Origin: Phytophthora colocasiae
Lineage: Eukaryota > Oomycota > Peronosporomycetes > Peronosporales > Peronosporaceae
Direction of reading: 5' to 3'
DNA: 64,000 nt
NCBI GenBank assembly: GCA_018806915.1
Contig: JAGKQI010000090.1
Coordinates: 1,364,001 to 1,428,000, forward strand
Below are positions 33,240 through 43,841 of this stretch, piece after piece. The notes beneath the pieces are model-generated. The model saw only the letters and a program-made list of their open reading frames with translations, had not been told where the DNA came from and ran no database searches. The position numbers were made by a program, and so were the translations under genes. Within the stretch, counting starts at the first letter, position 1. Every line of letters starts with the position of its first letter.

Positions 33240-33525
33240 TGGGTACCTACTCTAGGGTGGATCCTAAGTTAGGATCCACTTGGCCTGGCTAACCTAAGTT
33301 CGGATTCCGCAGTCCTAAGTTCGGATCCCGCAGTCCTAAGTGCGGATCCCTGAGATCCAAGATCCTCGGATCCAGACGCCAGATCCTCAGGATCCAAGAC
33401 CTTCGGATCCAGATGCCGGATCCTCGGGATCCAAGACCTTCGGATCCAGACACTGGATCCCCGGATCCAGAAGCCGGATCCTAGGATCCAGGCTCTGATC
33501 CTCAAGATCCAAGACATCAACGAAG
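33240..33525 (+). repeat. GGATCC-rich degenerate tandem repeat
   Basis: First about three units of the type CCTAAGTTCGGATCCCGCAGT, then units of about 50 bp built on AAGACCTTCGGATCCAGA. It lies directly upstream of the R4 LTR, as the GATC repeat does in R2. It is probably the tail of an earlier element of the same family. Confidence 0.7.
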
Positions 33526-33534
33526 TGAAGCAAT

Positions 33535-34224
33535 TGCAGGAGAGCCAGCATGATCCAAGATAGGGATTTGCGATGGGAAAGATAGGGTACAGGATGAGAA
33601 ACTGGATAACCATAAATCAGAGAGTCGAATTTACGTTCTAGTGCACAGGTGGTTTTCTTCAGAGCCCAAGACAAGGGAAGAGGATAGTGTATTGGCCTCC
33701 CCTTAGTCTTTCTGCAAGTTTCTTCGCACACCTAGCTACAGCTAAGACCGGATCCCCGATTTGGCCGGCTTACCTTACGCTAGTGAAGACCCCGGATCCA
33801 ACTGTTGATTGCTTAACCGTAGGATCCCTCGACCTCTCGACACTCTCAAGACCAACCGCTACAGGAGGCGGCAAGCAAGACAGTAAAGGAAAAGGAAAAG
33901 GACCCCCACACCCACCAAAGCAACTCCGGATCCAAGGATCCACAAGATCTTCGAGTCCAAGACCAAGATCCCCCCAACCAGGACCTGTGTGCAGGAATAC
34001 CCACGCAAGACCAACCTCCCAAGTCCCCGCCAAGGACGTTCAAGCCCTCACGCCTGTGTACACTCTCCCGTTCCTGAGAGAGCAGATCCCGCCATCTGAC
34101 GGGTACACAAGGTGAGCCTCAGCAACCCCCACGGTTATCGGAGTACCCCCTCCGTTAGTCAGTGTCTGGGCACCGTGTATGAACGTTGGATCCCTGCTCA
34201 TTCCAGCGGATCCACTACACCCCA
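33535..34224 (+). repeat. R4 5' LTR (left edge approximate)
   Basis: The right edge is firm (CCCCA, then A and the primer site). The left edge is placed at TGCAGGAGAGCC by rough alignment with TGTAGCCAGTGT of R8; the shared ATAACCATAAA and TCGAATTT blocks lie at similar distances. Confidence 0.45.
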
Positions 34225-34225
34225 A

Positions 34226-34243
34226 TGGTGCGCGTGCCCCGAT
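34226..34243 (+). promoter_or_regulatory. R4 tRNA primer binding site
   Basis: TGGTGCGCGTGCCCCGAT, one base after the LTR. Same as R1/R2 apart from one base near the end. Confidence 0.7.
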
Positions 34244-34299
34244 CTTTTGGGAACGGCGGATCACCGTGAGTCCGAAGAGACTGTACAAGTGAAGGAAGA

Positions 34300-36364
34300 A
34301 CCGGGAGAAGAAGTGCCGACGGTCGTTGGATCGCCGTCAGCACCGTGAACGCTAGATCCACGGTTCGACAGAGCCCTGGGAGGAGCTCTGTCGACAGGAC
34401 GGAGGCGAGTTTGACAACAGACTCGGAAGAAAAACCTTCCCCCTCCTCCCCAGGTTCCTTCGGGGACCCCCGCGGATTGGAACGCGAGCTCTGATCCGCC
34501 GGGTGGGGATTCAGCAGCGAAAGATGTTGGACCTTGATCAACAACAACCACCCCCGCGCAGATCTCAGGTGGTAAAACGTCGAAGAAAAAGACGAAGACT
34601 GCGCGGAAGAAGCTGAGGGCACCAGGATCTGATGTTGACGAGAAGCTGGTGGTGAAATCGGAGTGGTCGGCGACCCAGCTGGAGGCTTCGTATCGCCGGT
34701 TCGCGCTCGAGGACTTCCTCCGGGACCCTGTGATGAGGAGTATCGCAGCGGCTTCACTATTCAACCGACTGAAGCCCCTCGTCGGTGAACGACGAGCGAT
34801 CCGGGACCGATGTCCAAGCTAACGTCCCCTGAGTATCAGACTGGATCCTCCCGATACGCTCTGGCGGAGTCTGAAGCAGAATCCAACATTTCGTCCGAAC
34901 CTCGACGTATGGCACTCGGCCCTAAAGGTGCTGCGATGCTGGCAGCTCGTATGCCGACTGATGTCCCGGATGCCAAGCCAGCACGAACGCGGGACGCCCC
35001 GCATGATCGGCCCCGTGCCGTGGATCAGCCGCATGCACCCACCGACGGACTGCAGTCCTACTTCCAATCAGCCATGGACAAGCTCTTGAAGGAACGGCAG
35101 ATGACCACGGTTCCACGAGCCACGACGCGAGCCGTGGATCCTGTGTATCGGGACGTCGAGATGGAGTCAGTAGGATCACACCCTGAGAACTGGGAGTATG
35201 ACCCTGACGACCTTGACGGATTGGCTCCCCGGCGTACGGCGACGACCACCGCTGCATCCGTTACGGCAGGATCCAGCACGATTCAGCGGATCCGAATCTC
35301 TGCGATATCGGACCTGAAGGAGTTCACGGGCAAGGATCACGACGAGGAACAAGTAAGATCATGGATGACTAAAGTCAAGCCAGCCTTCACGAGAGATCAA
35401 GCATCTGACGAAGAAAAGTGCCTTACCTTTGGAGATCCCCTCACTGGTCCAGCGCGAAACTGGTACAGACAACTCAGTCGATCCACAAGGCTAAAGTGGA
35501 GTGATCTGCTGAAAGCCTTCCAGACGCAGTACTGTGGCCTCGGAGTCTCGGTGGCGTGGCAATACTACCACGCTCGCAAGAGATCCGATGAGTCGCCACT
35601 GGAATACTTGTACCGTTTGAACGCTGGTCTTCGTGCGAGAGTGATGATCAAGGATGGAGATGCCAGAGCTCGCCGCGAGCACGTCGAACACTTCATCGAG
35701 ACGCTTGGGGATGCAGATCTGCAGACCAACTGACATTACTCCGACTTGCGAACGCGGATCAACTCGAAGACGTACTGCGGGCCCGAGATCGCGCGAGATC
35801 CAGACAGAAGAAGCCGTCGTCAGGATCCAGCAAGTTCCGGCCGAAGACCACGACGGCCCCGAAGCCAACCGGTCCGACGCGTGCGATCCGTTACATGCAA
35901 GCCGTAGAATCTGAGGGATCCGACTCCGAAGACTCCGGATCCGATGGTGAACTTCGCAGAGCATACGTAGCAGCCTCGAGTGAGCGACCGATTACCTCGA
36001 CGACAGCCGGATCAACAGAGACCAAGACGGGAATTTCGGATCCTAAGAAGGATCCGGATCCAACCCAAGCCAGCTCGGATCCAACGCCACAAGATCGTCG
36101 ACCACGTTTCTCCAACGAAGGGCAGCGCTGCTCGCTTGCGGATCCAGGGAACATTCGGATCTTGGCTGCTGGAAGCGCCTCACCTGCCAGAAGTGCGGCA
36201 AGAAGGGTCATCCGTCGGATCGCTGCTTCTTCGTATGTCGCGGCTGCGGAGAACTTCACGATCACGGCAAGTGTCAAATGGAGGAATTCTACAACCTCAT
36301 CCGACAGTGGTTCGATCCGAGTAAGCACATGCTTCCAGAAGCTGCCGAGAAGATGTTAAACTAG
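34300..36364 (+). pseudogene. R4 Gag, several frameshifts
   Basis: The best frame is 34810-35733: SPEYQTGSSRYALAESEAES (compare PGYQTGSSCYASATSEPDS of R2), then the capsid domain DLKEFTGKDHDEEQVRSWMTKVKPAF, WSDLLKAFQTQYCGLG, SPLEYLYRLNAGLRAR. The N-terminal region before 34810 and the linker after 35733 need frame changes. Near the end the nucleocapsid Cys/His cluster and EEFYNLIRQWFDPSKHMLPEAAEKMLN are readable in pieces. Ends KMLN then TAG. Confidence 0.75.
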
Positions 36365-36401
36365 AACGCTCGCGGGTTTGAATCCGGTACGAGACGAGCG
36401 T
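36355..36401 (+). promoter_or_regulatory. R4 frameshift module
   Basis: G TTA AAC (36355-36361), TAG, one base, then the outer stem 36366-36372 with 36395-36401, identical to the R2 arms. The inner hairpin is one base shorter and pairs less well, which also breaks the -1 frame (stop after VKLERSRV). A decayed copy of the R2 module. Confidence 0.65.
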
Positions 36402-36559
36402 TTAACGTCTTACATCTATGCATATGTGAACAAGAAGGCCATGGATCGAGTTAGCAACAAGCGAACGGATCTATTGGATAATACATGTGAACTTCATGGG
36501 AAACGTACGGATAGAGTTGCAAGCTTCCGCTCTACAGACGATGCGTACCAGAGATCCGA

Positions 36560-36972
36560 TGTAACGGGGTTACACGGCGCTGTGCGCCTTGGCTACAGTT
36601 GGTGTGGTATACACCATCCAGGTCACAAGTCACAGATCTGTGTACGACACATAGTGTTTCTCACACGTCACATATGTAGCCAGTTGCTGGCAGTTAGCTC
36701 AGAGCCACACATTGCATTTTTATTAGGATTTAGTATGCTAGATACTAAATCCGTTACATTTAGGATTAGGGCAATAAAGTCAATAAAAATCAGTTTGCAT
36801 TTTACATAATTAGTGTCAGTTCCTTTATAATAGGGACACTGATTGTGAGAGTCCCGTATTTAGTGGACTACTTGGTTCTTGTATAGAACCGAAGGCTACT
36901 GCCTTGCAAGCAAGACTCTACGAGTCAACTAAACTTCCTCTGTGCCGTGCACACCTACGCAGCCCCGCTGCA
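36560..36972 (+). repeat. R5 5' LTR (413 bp)
   Basis: From TGTAACGGGGTTACA to GCCCCGCTGCA. Near-identical to 43842-44254. The 5' end forms a 6-bp stem (TGTAAC/GTTACA), and an 8-bp stem TTTAGTAT/ATACTAAA lies inside. Confidence 0.92.
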
Positions 36973-36974
36973 TC

Positions 36975-36991
36975 TGGTAGCACTTGTAGTC
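36975..36991 (+). promoter_or_regulatory. R5 tRNA primer binding site
   Basis: TGGTAGCACTTGTAGTC, two bases after the LTR. Different from the R1/R2 class. R6 and R7 have the same bases and R9/R10 a close variant. The complement ends in TACCA, as expected of a tRNA 3' end. Confidence 0.7.
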
Positions 36992-37029
36992 AATCCAACT
37001 CCTGGGTTGAAGACTGTTTCTCTGTGAGA

Positions 37030-38001
37030 ATGGAGCCAGAAGCATACGCTCACTTGACTCCGAGTCAGCGGGACACGCTTAACAAGCTTACGTCCTTGCT
37101 GGGCCCCGAAGGTATGGCGCACCTTGCGTCCCAAGGGCCGGAGGCCGTCAACGCGCGCCTTGAGGCATTTGCCTCGTACGAAAACGCTCTCGTTGAGCAC
37201 ATCCAACGGAATGTAAAAGGAGTTAACCCCGCTCCGAGAGCTAAGCCCGTCACGCTCAGCGTGAAGACCTTTCACGGGCATGAAGGAAAGAACCTCCTGT
37301 TGTGGACCCGAGAGGTCGAAATGGCCATGGGGGCCGCTATGCTCCAGTTGGAAGGCCAACGTGTGGCGTTCGCCATCTCTAAGCTCGAAGGGCGAGCACG
37401 AGAATGTGCCTTGACGTCTGGGACGTCGGTAGAAATGGCCTTCCCCACTTGGAGTGAGCTTAAGGTCAAGCTTACGCAAGTGATTGCTCCGCCTAACCAG
37501 GCGTATCGCGTGCGGTCACGCTTCCTTGCTTGCCGACAGGGCAAGAAGGATATGGTGGACTATGTCCAAGAGCTGCGCACGCTCATCGCCGGCATGGCTG
37601 CCGACCCTCTACCTGAGGTGGTCACCGTGACCATCTTCATGGAAGGTTTACGAGCTGGCGTGGCCAGGACGGAGGCATTCCGTCAGAATCCTCGCACCTT
37701 CGAGGACGCTGTCAGCGTGGCATTGAATGCCGAACACAACTTTAAGTTGTCGAGGGTCGGTGCTAACAGCACAGGGTCCGGTGGACCCGAGCCCATGGAC
37801 CTCAGCTATGCTGAAGATGAAGTAGCCGAGCTACGAGCTGCGGTGCAGCGTATGAGCACCCGCCGGTGCTACACGTGTAGTAGTCCCACACACCTGAGGC
37901 CCAACTGCCCTCTGCGCAAAGAGCGCGCCGGCCAGACTGGTCGCAACCCTGCCGCAGGTCCCGCTTTGGGCTCTGCTCACGGAAACGACGGCTCCCAGTA
38001 G
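37030..38001 (+). CDS. R5 Gag (323 aa)
   Basis: ATG at 37030 ([15 protein letters not shown]); the frame is open into the LTR but has no earlier native ATG. Capsid domain: [69 protein letters not shown]. One knuckle, CYTCSSPTHLRPNC (about 37868-37910). Intact frame ending in TAG (37999-38001), which lies in the left arm of a 10-bp hairpin. Confidence 0.88.
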   Translation: MEPEAYAHLTPSQRDTLNKLTSLLGPEGMAHLASQGPEAVNARLEAFASYENALVEHIQRNVKGVNPAPRAKPVTLSVKTFHGHEGKNLLLWTREVEMAMGAAMLQLEGQRVAFAISKLEGRARECALTSGTSVEMAFPTWSELKVKLTQVIAPPNQAYRVRSRFLACRQGKKDMVDYVQELRTLIAGMAADPLPEVVTVTIFMEGLRAGVARTEAFRQNPRTFEDAVSVALNAEHNFKLSRVGANSTGSGGPEPMDLSYAEDEVAELRAAVQRMSTRRCYTCSSPTHLRPNCPLRKERAGQTGRNPAAGPALGSAHGNDGSQ

Positions 38002-38021
38002 ACGCGGGGCGGTCTACTGGG
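37994..38021 (+). promoter_or_regulatory. R5 hairpin over the gag stop codon
   Basis: Arms 37994-38003 and 38012-38021 pair perfectly (10 bp) around GCGGGGCG. Protease is open in the -1 frame (VDAGRSTGEELSS). No classical slippery heptamer stands close upstream, so the recoding mode is unclear here. Confidence 0.65.
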
Positions 38022-39000
38022 GAAGAACTGAGTTCTGCAGTGCGTGAGAGGCACTGGGGCTCAGCCCTGAAGAGCTCCGTGCTCTTGAACACGGAACGTG
38101 TGAGCAAGCAGGGCTTGCTGGTCGTCCATGTGGACGTGAAGGGCTTCGAGAAGCCGTGGATCGTGTTGATCGATTCAGGAGCGTCTGGCAACTACATCAC
38201 CGTTGAAGGTAGTCAGCAATATGCTGAGGCGCTTCGAGCGCGAAGAGGTGACACCGTCACTGTCCGTCTAGCGACGGGCGTCCGTGTCACGGCAGCCAAG
38301 GTCCCCATGGACCTGCGGCTGAGGTTCCTGGACTTCGACAGCGTGGAACGCTGCTTGGTCCTGGACCTGGATTCGAGGTACGACCTCATCCTTGGCATGG
38401 CGTGGCTGGAGCGCCACGAGCCCTGGATCGATTGGAGGTCGAAGACCTTAGGTGCTACGCACTTCTCTCCTAGTGGAGCTTTGGCGAGTCATGAACCCAC
38501 CTCTGCTAGGAAGCAGAAGCGCTATTGGCGCGAGCATCGAGCCGAGTCGGCTATGATGCTGGAAGTCGGTGTGTCCGAGCTGGTGGACAGCACCGAGTGT
38601 GAGGACCGCAGTCCTGTTGAGCGCGTAGCGCTGGTTGACAGTGAGTCAACGTGTGGGCAAGGCCCACCTAATCCCTGTGGGGCCGCACGTTATCCGCCGA
38701 GCGATACTGGTCGTGGACCAAGTCGATCGCTGAATGTCTCTGACATTGGACCAGCTACGGTCATTGATTGTGCAGCGGCACGTACTCCGCTGAGCGACAT
38801 CGATAATCGACCGAGTAGGTCGCTGAGTGTCTCCGACACTGGGCCTGGTGAGGCCGAAACTTGTGCGACGGCACGTACTCCGTCGAGTGGACGTTCGTCG
38901 GCTAGACGACGACGTCGTAAGGCCCTATGGGCGAGACGCTCTGCGTCTGATGCATCCGTGACGTCGAGTACCGACGCACAGGAGGGCTGTGGGCAGCTAT
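38002..39000 (+). CDS. R5 protease and repeat-bearing linker
   Basis: In the -1 frame from gag. Active site IVLIDSGASGNYITV (about 38165), then DLILGMAWLERHEPWIDWRS. From about 38670 the linker consists of near-repeats of about 34 residues (AARTPLSDIDNRPSRSLSVSDTGP type), ending in a basic patch (SSARRRRRKALWARR). The frame continues into RT. Confidence 0.82.
38670..38900 (+). repeat. Coding tandem repeat in the R5 linker (about 3 units)
   Basis: Units of about 102 bp encode AAR(T/Y)PxSDxxxxPSRSLxVxDxGP. R7 also has three, R6 about five, so the number changes between near-identical copies. Confidence 0.7.
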
Positions 39001-40080
39001 ACACTCTGGTTGATGGTGTGGGCGGCAGTGCTGAAGGCAGCGTCCTGCTGGACGAGCTGCCGAGTGTTGACAAGCTCCTTGAGCTAGAGGAGATGTCGTT
39101 CGCCGACTTTGGCGATGCCTTAAAGGCTGGCGAACTCGCTGAGGTGGTCATCGTCCGACCTGAAGAGGAGTTAAACTTATCGTCCCTCGTTGACGAGTCC
39201 GTCTTGGCCGCGGTCAAGAAGGCGTTGAACGCCAGGAGTGGATCGGAGATCCTCAAGAATCCCTCGGATCCCTTCTACTCCTTGCTGAAGGAAAATGGAG
39301 ACGTTGTCTCGAAGGAACCACCGAGTGGCCTGCCTCCTGACCGAGGCGTTCGTCACGAGATCGACTTAGTTCCCGGAACTAAATACTGCGTGACCCGGCA
39401 GTGGCCTCTTCCTAAAGAGCAATGCGACGTCATTGACGCCTTCTTCCGTGCTAAGCACGCGGCGGGTCTCGTGCGCGAGAGCAAGTCTCCGCACTCCGCG
39501 CCAACGTTCTGTGCCAGAAAGCCGAATGGCAAGTGGCGCATCGTTCACGCTTTTAACAAGCTCAACGCTGCCACGATTCCGGCGCAGACGCCGATTCCTA
39601 GGAAGGATGTGATATTCCGCTTACAGCGGTGAGCACCCCGACCGGTATGCTCTGGGAGTGGCTCGTCATTCCCCAAGGGCTGTCGAATGCGCCTGCAACG
39701 TTCAATCGTCTAGTGACGCAGTTGTTCAGGCCCCTACGGGCATTCGCACAGACGTACTTTGACGACGTGTTCGTTCACAGTCAGGCCGAACACGGCAAGA
39801 CTGACGTTGAGGTGCACGTGGAACACGTGAGAGCTGTGCTCGAGTGCATGCGCACGAACAAATTGTACGCCAACGCAGACAAGTGCGTCTTTGGCGCGGA
39901 AGAAATCCCCTTCCTAGGGTGCTTCATGGCCTTCGTGCTGATCCAGCAAAGGTCAAGGCCATTGTGGACTGGCCGGTTCCCTTGAACCAGAAGGACTTGC
40001 GTAAGTGGCTGGGCTTGGTCAACTACTTGCACAAGTACAGCGAGAACTACGCTGAGTTGGCTCGGCCACTGTCTCCTTAA
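39001..40080 (+). pseudogene. R5 reverse transcriptase, deleted and frameshifted
   Basis: Reads LPPDRGVRHEIDLVPGTKYCVTRQWPLP and PTFCARKPNGKWRIVHAFNKLN to 39612. There a deletion of roughly 95 bp, compared with R6, removes the LLQNNMVGCT...LVDGY block and shifts the frame. RT resumes as WLVIPQGLSNAPATFNRLV with YFDD at about 39757. A further shift after GAEEIPFLGCFMAF and a stop after ARPLSP are shared with R6. Confidence 0.85.
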
Positions 40081-40963
40081 GAAGGATGCCGAATGGGTAT
40101 GGCGTGCTGAGCACGAGAGTGCGTTCACTCGTATCAAGGATAGCCTGCTTCAGGCACCGATACTGGCGTTGCCAGACCCCGATCGTCCGTTCATTGTCAT
40201 CTGTGACGCCTCGGACTTTGCCATCGGCAGTGCTTTGCTACAAGCGGACGCCGAAGGGCGCGAACGCGTCATTGCGTTTGAGTCTCGGCAGCTCAAGGCT
40301 GCTGAGAAGAACTATCCAGTTCATGACAAGGAGCTACTTGCGATGAAGTACGCCCTCGTCAAATTCAGGGTTCACCTGCTCGGCTCCAAGCCGTTTGTGA
40401 TCTACACGGATCATGCGTCACTACGCACAGCGACGCAGTCGCCTCACCTCTCGCAGAGGATGGCCCGATGGCTCTCCTTCTTTGCGGAGTATAACTTCGA
40501 GGTGAAGTACAAGCCTGGCAGGCAGAACGTCCTCGCTGACGCGCTATCACGTCGTCCGGACTATGAGTTATCTCATGTCACTTCGGTGACGTCGTTTGTG
40601 ACGGACATGGTTCGAGCAGCGTACGCTCAGGATGACTCTTGTGTCGCGCTGCTTCAAGCTCTAGGGAGCGATGAGTTTAAGGACTCAAAGGTGACTCTGT
40701 CACGACGCCTAAAGGCGAGACTCCAGCGCTATAGCCTGGAAGGTGGTCTGCTGTACTACAGCACGGGTCAGGATGACCCACCACGTGTGGTGGTTCCGCA
40801 CGATGAGGACCTGAAGTATCGTATCCTCTATGAGGCCCACGACACGCCCACCAGCGGCCACCTCGGTCGTGAGAAGACCTACAGCTCGGTGAGCTCCATG
40901 TACTGGTGGCCAAAGATGTACAAGTGGGTCAGCACATATGTGCACACGTGTGAGACGTGTTAG
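40081..40963 (+). pseudogene. R5 RNase H and integrase start
   Basis: RNase H-like: FIVICDASDFAIGSALLQADAEGRERVIAFESRQLKAAEKNYPVHDKELLAMKYALVKFRVHLLG, then YKPGRQNVLADALSRRPDYE. The integrase zinc region begins HDTPTSGHLGREKTYSS and ends CETC. A TAG at 40961-40963 replaces the CAG (Gln) that R6 has at the same place. Confidence 0.82.
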
Positions 40964-42538
40964 CGGGTTAAACCCTCGCCGCATGCGGCAGCGCCTTCGG
41001 CGAGCTTGCCTGTACCCTCTGGGTGTTGGCAGTCTATGAGTATGGACTTTGTGTTTGGCCTGCCGAAGGATACGGCAGGCAACACGGGTGTTGTGGTCTT
41101 TGTTGACCGTCTGAGCAAGATGGCTCACCTAGCGGCTGTGCCGGACACCATCGATGGCGCTAGTACAGCGACGATCTTTATCGATCGGGTCTTCCGCCAG
41201 CATGGGCTGCCAGAGACCATTGTCTCGGATCGAGACCCCCGTTTCACGGGTCACTTCTGGACGTCCGTCTTTAAAGTGCTTGGCCCTCGACTGGACATGT
41301 CCACGACGGATCATCCGCAGACCGACGGTCAGACTGAACGCGTGAACCGCGTCTTGGAGGACATCCTCCGCAGCATATGCGCTGAAACGCCGAAGCGTTG
41401 GAGCGCTATGCTCCCTCTCGTGGAGTTCTCCATGAACAATGCGGTGCATGCCTCGACAGGCTTCACCCCGTTCTACGTGAACGGACTTGCGCATCCGCGC
41501 GTCCCGCTCACTCCGCCACGCGGTGGCCTCGGGCTTAGTGGGAGAGAGGCTATGCCGTCGCTCGACGTCGAGCTTGCTGATATCAGCCCTTCTGCTGTGC
41601 GTAAACAAGTCGATGACTTCCTCTCGGTGAGATTGAGCGTATTACGCCGTGTACGTGACGCGATGGCTGAAAGCCAAGACGTTCAGAAGGAACAAGCTGA
41701 TGCAAAAGGTAGAGGCAATGTATGGGAATTTAAGGTCGGTGACCAAGTTTTATTAAACGCTAAGAACCTACCTACACATCCAGTGTCGAGTGTCTTTAAG
41801 ACGAAATTGCGTCCGCGCTTCATCGGACCGTTTACGGTCGTGGCCAAGAAGGGCCTGGCATACACGCTTGACTTACCAAAGCGGATGCGAACACACCCTG
41901 TGTTCTACGTCGGCTTGCTTAAGCCATATCGGGACCCCGCGGGGGTGAGCGCGGAGGCGCTGGCGCCGACGGCACACGCCCAGGCTGCGTCATCTGCAGC
42001 AGCAACGTCACCTGACCCCGCAGCTCAGCGAGCTGAAGCTCCTGCTGATGCAGGCGAGCGGTCAGAGACTGAGGCCCTTCGAGCCAAGCCACTCGGCTCT
42101 CGATCTCCTCCATGTCGTGAGCGAGACGGGCATGCTAATACCAAACACTCTCCACGTTCCCTTGAAGGGACTGAGTCTGACTCTGGAGAGTATCGATCGA
42201 GCGATCGAGTTGATACCAGGCGCGCTGCGACAGATAACGCTCGTCACACTCATCGAGTATTGCGTTCCGCAGCGAATCGGCCTCCTCCACCGTTGCTCGA
42301 CGAGCAGGGGACCCCCCATTACCACGTGGAGCGCCTGATGGCGCGGCGTCGCCACCGTAGTCAAAACCAGTATCTGGTGAAGTGGCGTGGGTATCCTCAT
42401 TCCCAAAACTCGTGGGAGTTTGAAGGGCCCCTGAGGCAGGACTGCCCTGACGTCGTGGACGCTTTTGATCGCGAAGGTCGGAGGCGCCCGAAGGGCTCGA
42501 GGTCGACCACTCGGTCGACACCCGCTTCTCACCACTAG
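40964..42538 (+). pseudogene. R5 integrase core and chromodomain
   Basis: Same frame as the preceding domain after the nonsense codon. Catalytic residues: Asp in MSMDFVFGLPKDTAGN, Asp in IVSDRDPRFTGHFW, Glu in QTDGQTERVNRVLEDILR. Then NNAVHASTGFTPFYVNGLAHPRVPL, the GPF domain (RPRFIGPFTVVAKKGLAYTLDLP) and the chromodomain HYHVERLMARRRHRSQNQYLVKWRGYPHSQNSWEF. The stop TAG (42536-42538) sits in the loop of a 9-bp hairpin. The last 400 bp overlap the antisense ORF. Confidence 0.88.
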
Positions 42539-43760
42539 TGTGAGAAGCTGACGGACTAGCAGCCGAGCTCAGGCTCTGGTCCGTGGCTGGCATAGCCAGT
42601 GAGTCTCCTTCGGAGACTAGAGGAGCGTCCTGCGAGGCAGGGATAGTGGCTTGAGAGGCGGGAGCCACCGCCGTCGTGTGACGAGGAAAGCGGCCGGGCC
42701 GCACGCGTAGCTTCGCGTACTGGAAGAGTAGACCTCGAGTGAGGCGGACGTCCACCTCGGACGAGCTCTCCATGAGCCGATCGAACGACGCGAGCTTCCG
42801 TGAAGCCTCGGCCCAGGTGGCTACATGGACCATGTAGTCCCGGGTAGTCTCTCCCGTTTGGAGAAGGAGTGGATAAGTCCTCATCTGAGGTACAGACTCC
42901 CGTCGCCGTTGCTTATCTAAGCGTTGCCGATACTCGGCGAGTGTGCACACCTGCGGGGTCAGGAAACGCTCATGGAGCCCTTGCCGGTGCTGAGTCTCAG
43001 TCACCGTGCGAGGCGGTGCGCCTATGGCGTAACCGTGCAGGTTTGGCTGTGCCATCAATTGCTTCACCTGCTCGGCGGGGTCACGAGGCTCGAAGCCGTA
43101 GTCGCGTCGCGACGAAGTCCCCACGATGTCCCGTTGGACTGGTCGACGTGACTCTGAAGTACCGCTCATAGAGGCCTCCTGCGCCTCATCCAGTGGGTTG
43201 GTGATCGCGTCCTCGACGCCCCTGAGCGACTCTGGCTCATCGCGAGCAGGAAGTGGTGGTGCATTGCGCAACGCGTTGAGCACGAGGCTCGAAGGTCCCT
43301 CTGGGAATGGATTGGGCTGACGCAGCTGCCGAGGGATTGAGTACCGACGCGGATCGCGTGGAGAGCGCAGCTCAGACTGAGTAGGAGCAGGAGACGCAGG
43401 GCATCGCCGAGTTCGGACTCCTCGTAGTCCACTTCGACCTCGCCTTCCTCCGTAGGAGAGCGACGTGGGTCGCGCGTCGGCGACGCTGTCGTGTACTCGA
43501 AGGGTGAGCCACCGCTACCACTTGACGTCGGGCTGGCCTTGAACATCGCTCCGTAGCGAAGGCGAGACGCCGCGAAATACTCCGAAACGGAGAGCGTGAG
43601 AGGAGCCGAGGGCTCAGACCGGAAGGCGCTGAGGCGCTGAGGCGTAGACGCCGAGTCACGGGGCACCTCAGGAGCGGTCGGCTCGCTGGGGAGAATTGGA
43701 GAATGTGCTCGTTGAGCCAGCGCGCACGCGCACTCTCGTTGAGAGATTTCTTTTATCGGA
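42135..43760 (-). pseudogene. R5 antisense ORF overlapping the integrase end
   Basis: The frame 43380-42135 is open for about 410 codons. An N-terminal portion (43760-43380: SILPSEP-like, VSEYFAASRLRYGAMFKAS, EGEVEVDYEESELGDA) lies in another frame, so an indel near 43380 is likely. Middle: CTLAEYRQRLDKQRRRESVPQMRTYPLLLQ, TWAEASRKLASFDRLMESSSEVDVRLTRGLLFQYAKLR. The C-terminal part (42538-42135) is antisense to the chromodomain and linker. No ATG start can be named. It resembles the R3 antisense ORF in the middle. R6 has lost the unique part. Function unknown. Confidence 0.5.
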
Positions 43761-43832
43761 AAGTTGCCGGTGACAGGCCTTGACAAGGCAGTTATGTCTG
43801 CAGTTGTAGATACCCCGTATCTACGGTTTGGT

Positions 43833-43841
43833 AGGGGAGGG
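43833..43841 (+). promoter_or_regulatory. Polypurine tract of R5
   Basis: AGGGGAGGG directly before the LTR. R3 (GGGGGAGGA) and R6 (GGGGGAGAG) have equivalents. This primes plus-strand cDNA synthesis in LTR elements. Confidence 0.7.

Larger units (their letters stand above)
33535..36559 (+). mobile_element. R4: GGATC-rich gypsy element, truncated after gag
   Basis: LTR, primer site, gag, the frameshift module and the first 150 bp of protease. It is cut by the R5 LTR at 36560. Protein-level relative of R2 and R8, with GGATC rather than plain GATC as the prevalent word. No continuation is found to the right of R5-R7, so the rest was lost. Confidence 0.75.

Noticed and set aside
33240..33525. 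CRISPR-like array
   Set aside because: Units are degenerate and contiguous with no unique spacers; it is a plain tandem repeat.
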